Shown: positions 14,045 to 20,891 of the stretch, piece after piece
How the letters are laid out: every line of letters starts with the position of its first letter
Position numbering within the stretch: position 1 is the stretch's first letter
Assembly: GCA_009746045.1 (NCBI GenBank)
Contig: RPFO01000104.1
Location: 2,830,796 to 2,865,795, forward strand
Origin: Mesostigma viride
Lineage: Eukaryota > Streptophyta > Mesostigmatophyceae > Mesostigmatales > Mesostigmataceae
Length of the DNA stretch: 35,000 bases
Direction of reading: 5' to 3'
Program-made: the position numbers and the translations under genes
The notes under the pieces: generated by a model
The model's database searches: none
What the model saw: the letters and a program-made list of their open reading frames with translations, nothing else
Told to the model about the DNA's origin: nothing

Positions 14045-14130
14045 AGCCCGCCCAGCCTGGGCGATATGTCCTCACCTGGCGTGCCCCAGGCCGCGCGCGG
14101 CAGGGCCGCCACCCGTGCATGGCCATGGAT
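14045..14130 (+). mobile_element. LINE copy 5, continued C-terminal piece
   Basis: QPGRYVLTWRAPGRARQG on the plus strand matches the QPGRHILTWPGPKGIP block of LINE copies 1 and 2. It is the part missing from copy 5 on the other side of insertion B. Confidence 0.6.
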
Positions 14131-14486
14131 CGACTTTTCGTGATAGAATCGGCATGGCCATGTGCTACACTAGACGTGACGGGCTCACGGCACCCGGGCA
14201 GCCTCCCGTGGTTTGTCTGTAATATGGAGGCATGCAGATGGTACGCAAGGATAGAAGATGGCAAGTAGTGATGAAGGAAACCACCCCCATGTCTGTGGGC
14301 CGGGGCTCCGCGTGTGACTGCGTATGGCATTCATAGCGATTCAGGCCGTGCATGGTGCCCGCAACCCTGTAACTAGGACCTAGATAGCTTACACCATCAA
14401 TTCCATCCCATGTTCCCCTCGAACCCACTGAGGACTTATGCTCACGTGACGCAGTCACGTGTCTATTGATTAATTAATTAATTAAT
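14131..14486. other. Unassigned stretch with 19-bp hairpin and TTAA tract
   Basis: No gene is recognised. CACGTGACGCAGTCACGTG at 14443-14461 is the reverse complement of the hairpin at 10152-10170. It is followed by TTGATTAATTAATTAATTAA, which forms the 3' tail of ORF1 fragment B. Confidence 0.6.
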
Positions 14487-15290
14487 AATGCCTAAGCTGT
14501 CCCATTCCAATTGCCCCCATCTAGACAACTAGCTAGCTTGCTCTATCCCGGGGAAGCCTGGGGGTGCTTCCACCGTTTGTTGTTGACATAACTGAAGGTC
14601 CCGGCCCACCCCGCCAGTACACTTGGGGCTTAGAACTCGGGGCTAGACTTGTGGCGGATGAAGTCGGGCCACTTTATAGCTGGTCGCGGCGTTGCTGCTG
14701 CTGCCGGCTGGCGTCAGGTCGTCGTCAAGCGACCAGGCCCGGTACGCGCCAGCTTCTAATTGCGGCGAGAGAGCCCGTACTACCACACTCGGGCAGCCGA
14801 ATGTCGCTGAAGGTGATCGAGGACTGACTGGTGGTGGCCCACCCTTGTCCCGTGGATGGGGCAGGCGGTAGGCGCCCTGCAGTGTCGATCGTACCTGGCA
14901 GCTCCATGCGCGCCAAGAGCTGGTTCCTGAGCTCGTCGAGCAGAGAGTCTGGGGTCTCCCCTGGCTCCTTGTCGAAGCGCCTGAGGCCGGATGACCTGGC
15001 AGCGGCGGCGGTCGCAGTCAGCGGCCTGAGTCGCGGCGCGTGTCTTAATTCCAGCTCCTGTAGCTTGGTGGTAATGGCGGTGGTGGTAGAGGTTGCCTGG
15101 CTCTTGCATGAGCAGCCGAGCAGGTGCGCCCAGGATGTGCGAGTCAAGGGGTCATCGCTGGCCTGGCCGGCGGGTTGGGCGGCGATGGGCCGGGGCCGTT
15201 CGCTCGGCGATCTCGGGGACCTGCGTGGCCAGGGCGTCTACCTTGGTAGTAGCAACTGCCTCCAGCTTCACGGTGAGTTATGTGTAAATA
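14487..15290 (-). mobile_element. LINE ORF1-type fragment B
   Basis: This is a second, diverged copy of fragment A on the same strand. It contains DPLTRTSWAHLLGCSC.., TSTTTAITTKLQELE, then an acidic block ending PGETPDSLLDELRNQLLARM (about 14975-14915), then LPGTIDTAGRLPP. Its 3' end is TAATGCCTAAGCT (plus-strand orientation) joined to a TTAA tail. Frames are broken. Fragments A and B give independent support for a repeated family. Confidence 0.55.
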
Positions 15291-15394
15291 AGTGAATAAA
15301 TAAATCAATTAATACGCTAGATATCGACATGTCATGCATGGTACATGCATGGGGGCACCGCATGGTACACGCTATGGTTATTAATTAATTATTG

Positions 15395-15480
15395 TTAATT
15401 AGGAACATAACTCCGTCCTATAGTCAGCAAAAGTGGGTGCGAGAGGTCCCCAATTCGATTCCGGCCTGGATTCATTTGCA
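15395..15480 (+). other. Possible tRNA-derived SINE-like segment
   Basis: GGTCCCCAATTCGATTCCGG at about 15446-15465 resembles a pol III B box and T arm. An A-box-like TATAGTCAGCAAAAGTGG lies about 30 bp upstream. No cloverleaf can be folded by eye and the anticodon arm is missing, so this is at best a SINE head or a chance match. Confidence 0.22.
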
Positions 15481-15539
15481 GATCGCGTGTTCCGCGGACC
15501 GGCACTGAACGCAAATGGTTTTCACTATTTGCGGCGTGC

Positions 15540-15685
15540 CAAATCAGAATAACTCCGTTGGGAGTATATGTAGCACATAGCCCGGTGTACTGGAAGGGGG
15601 CGGCCATCTACGTCGGCCACAAGCCATGGCAGGCGACCCCCGCGGCCCCCACGACTCCAGACGCCCCAGCTTAGGGGAATACAGC
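15540..15685 (+). mobile_element. LINE ORF1 fragment C, C-terminal end, cut by LTR insertion
   Basis: The plus strand encodes YWKGAAIYVGHKPW, then an Ala/Pro-rich tail and a stop (TAG) at about 15671-15673. The same peptide is encoded on the minus strand at about 31.1 kb. The 3' continuation lies at 30213-30645, beyond the LTR retrotransposon that inserted after ACAGC. Confidence 0.7.
15681..15685 (+). repeat. Target-site duplication, left (ACAGC)
   Basis: The 5 bp before the left LTR equal the 5 bp after the right LTR (30213-30217). The inverted paralogue of the target near 31.05 kb has a single ACAGC with both flanks joined. Confidence 0.92.
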
Positions 15686-16364
15686 TGTTGCGAACCCGAC
15701 CCTTTGGAACGGGCGCAACAATGGAATAAATTATGTATTTTGGCTTGTTGTCATAGTCCGTAGGACTTTGGGACTCATTTCGGGACAATTTTGGGAATTG
15801 TCCCTTGGTCAGGACTTTTGTATGGAACTTTATGATAGTTTGTGTGATTCGGACCAGTTATTTTGGGCCTAGGTTGATGTATGCGATCTTCTAGGGGCCG
15901 GTGCAGTCGCGCCGCGCTGCGTACTTTATAGCTGGTTGAGATATTGTACTCATGCGTGGATTCTGTAGCCTGGCGAGGGTCGATGTCGACCCGAGGATCT
16001 TGTGTGGACTGCATGCTTCTAAATTCTCTGGAAGGTCGGCGCCATGTCGGCGCCACTTGCCAGCTTGGTGGCAGACCTAGGTGAAATTGGTCCGAGGACG
16101 AGAGTCTCGTCCTCTTGGTTCGATGAATGTAAAGTGCGATGAAGCCTACACATTGAACCTGGGGCACTTATCCATTTGTAATTGGTCTTGCTAGCCATTA
16201 TAAGTGTGTATTAAATAGCTTGGCATCAAGTCGCGGTGCCAGATATCTCACGACCCCAGTCGTGAAGCGCAATCTGCATTAGGCCACCTTGATTCTTCCT
16301 ATTACCGGCGTAGTTGATCTTTCGCGACGTAGCTCAGGCTAGGTGTCTGGGCTGGCACGTTACA
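15686..16364 (+). repeat. 5' LTR
   Basis: 679 bp, starting TGTTGCGAACCC and ending CACGTTACA. Read line by line against 29534-30212, I find no difference. It contains a TATA-like TTTATAGC and two TGTAA motifs (16128 and 16177) of the kind that act as poly(A) signals in green algae. Confidence 0.96.
15925..15932 (+). promoter_or_regulatory. Possible LTR promoter TATA box
   Basis: TTTATAGC lies in the first half of the LTR, upstream of the TGTAA motifs. That order is needed for a U3-R-U5 layout. A second TATAAG at 16199 lies downstream of both TGTAA motifs and fits less well. Confidence 0.3.
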
Positions 16365-16365
16365 C

Positions 16366-16377
16366 TGGTATCGGAGG
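16366..16377 (+). other. Primer binding site, initiator-Met-tRNA-like
   Basis: TGGTATCGGAGG starts one base after the 5' LTR. It matches 10 of 12 positions of the usual plant/algal initiator tRNA-Met complement TGGTATCAGAGC. Position, spacing and sequence together make this a good call. Confidence 0.75.
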
Positions 16378-17138
16378 TTTGTGTTGCTGGCAAGGTTAGC
16401 TAACTCTCGCAGAGAGAGCTAGTGTAGCCAGTTAGGAAGACCAAGGCGGAGCTTGGTGTAGATAGAGGTTCCATTATTCAACGACCGCTGGACAGGTCGG
16501 CGGCAATCCCGCAAGGGATTCAACGACGACCTAGACGGCGAGCGGCCAGTAAGGAATACTCGGCGGGATCAGCAGCGATCCTGTGGTGTTGGGCTGCCGA
16601 CGGTAGCGGCTAAAGCCCCAGTTTTCAACGACACCCGGTGGCGGCCAGAGCTCCGGCTTTCAACGACACCAGATGGCGGCAAGAACTCAGGGTTTTCAAC
16701 GATACTGACGGCAGTAAGGCATCGGTAAAGCAATATATATATATAAGTCCTTCTTGTCCTTCCTGTCTTACCCACGCGCGTAGGAACGGGGTTTCTGTTT
16801 TCTGTCGTGCTCTGTATTCATGTTTGTGCTTGTTGGTGAATGGGTCGCCCCGGAGGCAGACCTTCGTGAGCTGTGGGCGGACCCCCGGAGGGCAACGCTG
16901 CTTACAGCTCGAGGGTAGTTACCGGCTGGCCGTTGCCTTACTGTGTTGCCGGTAGCTGTACCTCAACGTTTTTCGTACTGTCTGTGAACGTCCTGTTTCT
17001 GCCTTGTGTTTCTCTCTCGCTGTGAGCACGTCACCTGCACGTAGAGGTATCCTGGGTGGGCTTTCCTCCCTTCTTTCCCCTCCTTGCATTGCATGCTTCA
17101 ATACCGTGTGATATTGCTTTATACCTAATCGGTAGTTC
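16378..17138 (+). other. Leader of the LTR element with TTCAACGAC repeats
   Basis: This is a non-coding leader. TTCAACGA-C/T words recur at 16477, 16519, 16624, 16659 and 16695, the last three as TTTCAACGA(C/T)AC, each separated by G/C-rich variable sequence. A TA run lies at 16733-16744. No convincing open frame is present. Confidence 0.65.
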
Positions 17139-17492
17139 ATGGGAACCTCTCGCAGCAGACGTAATAATGAAGGAGGATATAGACGTATTAATCAAGGAGG
17201 TAGATCCCAATACCTATACTATGCAGTAGCACACGACGGGGCCACAGGCCAACCAGGAATTTTCTATAGTTGGGCTGCGTGTAGTAATCATATTAAGGAT
17301 AAAGTCTGACACCCAGCGTCGTTAGCTAGGTAGCAGGGATTTAATACATTAGCGGAGGCAGATCAGTTTATTAAGGATAATATGCCCCTCCCAGAAGGGC
17401 TGCACCAGCATAGGAGTGTCACCCAGATCCCAGCACAGGATGTGTTGCGTGCACTGGAGCAGCTTCACCTGGGCCCATCCTCTAGGGCATAA
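17139..17492 (+). pseudogene. RNase H1 N-terminal (hybrid-binding) domain ORF with two stops
   Basis: From ATG at 17139 the frame runs 117 codons to TAA at 17490, interrupted by TGA (17307-17309) and TAG (17331-17333). A basic, Arg/Gly-rich N-terminus leads into YYAVAHDGATGQPGIFYSW with AACSNHI (residues about 27-52). After the stops comes GFNTLAEADQFIKDN (about 67-81). This is the YYAV..G...GIY.SW..C.....F.T..EA..FI pattern of the small domain in eukaryotic RNase H1 that binds RNA/DNA hybrids. The same domain occurs in some plant pararetrovirus and retrotransposon proteins. A proline/leucine-rich tail follows. The domain part of the call is strong. The stops mean it is dead or, less likely, read through. 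Its position before Gag suggests an accessory protein. Confidence 0.68.
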
Positions 17493-17667
17493 GCACCACT
17501 CTCACTACTAGATACCAGTATACAGTGATACCGCCTACTAGCTCAGCTACAATAGTTAGCAGATAATATATAATTACTATTAGAAGCATTAGTTGTGGCT
17601 TCCTCTTCTCTCTCTTGCTTGCCTGTGTTGGGGAGGTACTCGTGCTGGTACGGTACTAGGGCCCAAA

Positions 17668-17978
17668 ATGCCCTCTAGGAAGCGAGGTGGTGGTAATGCA
17701 CAGCCCCCGAAGGGCCGTAGAGAGACACAGTCCCCGGAGGACAATAGCAGGGAAGAACAAGAAATAGCTAGCACGTCTAGTCGGAGTTCCAGTGGGTCCC
17801 GGAGATCCGAGGCAGCCGCTAGGGTTACCGCACAACGGCAGACGACTCTTGAGTCGCAGCTAGAGCAAGCTGCCCTAGGGTTTGATCAGCAACAGCAGTC
17901 GCCGCAGCGACAGCCTCAGTCTCAGCAGTCGCCGCAGCGACAGCCTCAGTCTCAGCAGTTTCCGCCGTCGGGACAGAC

Positions 17979-18043
<65 letters not shown>

Positions 18044-18173
18044 GACAGCAGACGCAGCAGCATCCGCGACCGCTATCGACCCAGCATATGGGCAATTGGG
18101 ACAGGGTACCTCCTACGCAGCGACCCCCTCCCGTGGAAGAGGTGCAGTACGAGGCTGAAGGATTTCCAGGTCC
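17668..18173 (+). pseudogene. Gag-like protein, N-terminal part (Gln-rich), truncated
   Basis: The ATG at 17668 (MPSRKRGGGN) is preferred over an upstream TTG-initiated extension. The protein begins basic and Ser/Arg-rich, then has a likely helical stretch (AAARVTAQRQTTLESQLEQA). A tandem SPQRQPQSQQ repeat and a run of 19 Gln follow, then a Pro-rich end (VPPTQRPPPVEEVQYEAEG). Near 18174 the frame runs into antisense integrase sequence and is no longer Gag. The remainder is probably the block at 26486-28089, which has capsid and zinc-knuckle features. Disordered Gln-rich N-termini occur in retroelement Gags, but on its own this part would be unassignable. Confidence 0.5.
17980..18036 (+). repeat. 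(CAG)19 trinucleotide run
   Basis: Nineteen uninterrupted CAG codons encode polyglutamine in frame with the Gag-like ORF. Antisense Leu-rich and Cys-rich open frames here are artefacts. Confidence 0.97.
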
Positions 18174-19669
18174 GTACGAGGCTGAGCGTGCGATTGCCAC
18201 CCAAGTGACCATACCGCTCGTGGTACGCCTGCACTATAGCAACGCGCTTGTCAGGCGGTGGGACGACCACCCTACGCTTGCCCAACAGCTTGTACAAAAC
18301 CCCATCTTCCCAACCATAGGTTGCAGCCCTGTGCTGCACCCTGTTCAACTCCGTTGCCTTCTGAGCAGGAGTCCAATCGACTGGAGTAGGAGTCAAGACA
18401 GCACCCTGCACTTGCTCCAACACTCGACCATCTAGCCAGATATCAGCGGTGTAGCAATCAGCAAGAGAGCTACGCGCTAAGAGAGCCTGCACAGCGATCA
18501 GCTGCTGCAGAGAAGGATCAATGTCAAAGGACAGAGACCTACCCTCTTCCATAGCGCACACAGCTTTGGATGGCGTGAATGGCGACGGCCGCACCGGGTC
18601 GTCGCTGATGCCGAAGTCCGCCACAGAGTACTCGACACTGCGCCACCACGCCTCCTCCTCATCGTCGGCCGCATACCCAGCAGCGTTCACAAAGACCACA
18701 GAACCAGACGAGCCCTCGGCACCCATGGCCCGGGCTCCAGTGTGGTCAACAGTGGTAGGCATGGCGTATCGGGATAGCACATCGGCGTTGACATGGTCCT
18801 TGCCGGCCCGATGCACAATGGTCATGTGGTACTCCTGGATAATCATGGCCCATCGGGCGAGCTTACCCGTCAGGTTGGTGTTGGTCATTAGCCACTGAAG
18901 CGGCTGGTGGTCTGTCACCAGAGTAAACACGCGCCCAAATAAATACGGGCGAAAGTGCTTGATGGCCCACACCACAGCCAGTGCCTCCCCCTCATAGGAA
19001 GAATACCGGCTCTCCGCTGGGTTGTTGCTGCGACTAGCATAAGCAATAACGTGCTCGCGCCCATCACCATCCTTTTGCGCCAAGACCGCACCCAGTCCTA
19101 CCTTGGACCAGTCGGTATATAACACAAATGGCAAAGCATAGTCAGGGGCGCGCAGAATCGGTGCCGACGTGAGCTCCTGCTTGATTGTCTCGATGGCGCG
19201 TTGCTGTGCGGGACCCCACGCCCACACGCACCCCTTCTTGAGTAACTCGGTCAAGGGCTTCACCTTGCTGCTGAAGTTCTCAATGTAACCTCGGTAATAG
19301 CCAGCCAAACCCAAATACGCCCGCACCCCTGAGACATCCGTGGGTACGGCGGCCTGCGCAATGGATTCGACCTTGGCGGCATCAGGCGTCCGGCCACCCG
19401 GCACAATCTGATGACCAAGGAATGAGAGGGTCCGCTGGGCGAACTTGCACTTCTCAGGGTGCAGCCGCATATTATGCTCCTCGAGAGCCAAGCGAACCTG
19501 CTCCAAGTGCGCCAGGTGCTCCTCAAATGTCGCGCTAAAGACGATTACATCATCAATGTAACAAGCGGCGAAAGGAAGACCTGCAAGCACTTTGTCCATA
19601 GCTCGTTGGAAAACAGCACTAGCGTTGCGGTGCCCAAAGGGCATGCGCACCCACTCATACAAATTGCCG
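18174..19669 (-). CDS. Pol, C-terminal half: RT palm, RNase H, integrase start
   Basis: The frame opens with YEWVRMPFGHRNASAVFQRAMD (RT motif B region). YIDDVIVFS follows, with the catalytic YIDD at 19560-19549, then FLGHQI and the thumb/connection. RNase H follows with FVLYTDWSKVGLGAVLAQ (about 19130-19077), YEGEALAVVWAI and TDHQPLQWL as its acidic and His-containing blocks. After KLARWAMIIQEY and a spacer comes the integrase zinc-binding start HERYGHLGGNRT (about 18225-18190). The frame continues to 18073, but beyond about 18174 it is antisense to the plus-strand Gag and loses similarity. The catalytic core of integrase (D,D,E) is absent. At its upstream end the frame must join that of 19670-20416 across a G run. 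Confidence 0.88.
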
Positions 19670-20416
19670 CCCCCCAGAATGCAAGCTTCCGCTGATCCTC
19701 CGGCGCAACTGCGATCTGATGAAAGCCGCTACGCAGGTCCAGCGAGGACACAAACTTCACATGAGGAGATATCTTATCCAGGACATCATCCACACGTGGC
19801 ATGGGGTAACGGTCCACGGGTGTGTGTGCATTCAGCAACCGCAGATCGGTGGCCATGCGCATACCCGTCCATGCCCCGGTGATAGCGTCCTTCTTGGGCG
19901 CAACGACAACGGCAGCAGCATAGCTGGAGGAAGATTGCCTGATGATACCGGCATCCTCTAACTCCTTGCATTGCTCGGCTACAAAATCCAACTCGGCCTG
20001 ACTCAGGCGATGCTGGCGTCGGAACAAAGGAGTGTCAGTGTCCAATGGAACACGCATGGTCCCACCATTGAAACACCCCAGTTCATCACTTGTGAAAGCG
20101 AAGGCCCCCCTTGCAGTGCCTAGCCACTTTAGCATGGCTGAGCGCTGCGCATCAGAAAGGTGTTCGCCAATAGCCCAGGGGTGCGTATCCGCGGGATCAC
20201 CCACAGCTACCGCATGTGCCTCAAGATGCGGCGCCCTAGCCGCATCGTCGTGGAACAAGGAAAAGGCTGCCACACCTGGTGTGACACCCACCGCCGGAGC
20301 CTCGCGTGCCGCACGGTGTATTACCCGATGCAGCGTGGGCTCGCCGGCCAGCACGGTGCTGGTCAGCAGGGCGGTCATGAGAATGATAGTCCACACCTGT
20401 CGCAGACGCCACCCCC
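19670..20416 (-). pseudogene. Pol, N-terminal part of reverse transcriptase
   Basis: This is in the same frame as the Gag-protease-methyltransferase ORF. It shows a spacer with a hydrophobic stretch (WTIILMTALLTSTVLAG), then FTSDELGCF, then the typical gypsy RT entry: RLSQAELDFVAEQCKELEDAGIIRQS, then PKKD, RMATDLRLLNAHT, YPMPRVDDVLD, and motif A VSSLDLRSGFHQIAV (about 19760-19716). At KLAFWG the coding strand has six G (plus-strand C run 19670-19675). One more would carry the frame into YEWVRMPFG downstream. I therefore take it as one protein with the 18174-19669 frame, broken by a one-base change. Confidence 0.8.
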
Positions 20417-20891
20417 ATGCTGATGAAGTCCCCGTCGCTGCAGGGCGCTTCAGTTTGGCTGCGCGCCTCAACCTGCTGAGGCGGATTGGCTGGGGACGCC
20501 CCCCCAGACTGGCGCACGGCAACCGATGCAAGCAGCACATACCCGACCTGCAACACCGACATAGCCTGGCCTATCAAAGACCAGCGCTCACTCTCGAGCA
20601 CGCCCGGCAGCGCCGAGGCCCCGACATGAAAACCCATGCTGGCCTCACGAAATTCTGCGGGTGGCTGCACCAACAGACCGGTGGTAGTGTCCCAAACGAG
20701 ACCCTTACCCCGATCACGGTATGCTGTCGACCCTTGGTAACTGACCAGGGTCGGCAGTGCACACATGGGGCTCCCGACCCGGTTGACGCGTGCATACGGT
20801 GGGCGATCCTCGCTATCCACCTTCTGCGTGACTAGGTGGGAAGGCAATGCTACCTCCGCAGACACACTCGGATGCTGCCTTGCTACGGCCC
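20417..20891 (-). pseudogene. C5 DNA methyltransferase, C-terminal part (target recognition, motifs IX-X), frame-shifted
   Basis: This frame differs by one from the main ORF. It contains RPPYARVNRVG, then PTLVSYQGSTAYRDRGKGLV (about 20754-20695). EFREASMGFHVG (motif IX-like, near 20640) and ERWSLIGQAMSVLQVGYVL (motif X-like, about 20580-20524) follow. In C5 methyltransferases motif X sits at the C-terminus and packs against motif I, so this completes the enzyme begun upstream. The frame change lies near the G run at 20889-20892 (plus-strand Cs), just before the stop that ends the long ORF. A second change near the C5 run at 20412-20416 returns to the first frame for RT. The order and spacing of motifs support one continuous ancestral protein. 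Confidence 0.72.

Noticed and set aside
15775-16167. 130-codon minus-strand ORF, repeated at 29623-30015
   Set aside because: It lies wholly within the LTR and is duplicated only because the LTRs are identical; it shows no domain.
17593-17667. N-terminal extension MWLPLLSLACLCWGG of the Gag-like ORF, resembling a signal peptide
   Set aside because: It needs a TTG start; the ATG at 17668 gives a basic N-terminus that suits a Gag.
17875-18212. Antisense Leu-rich and Cys-rich ORFs opposite the polyglutamine run
   Set aside because: They are shadows of the CAG repeat within the Gag-like frame.
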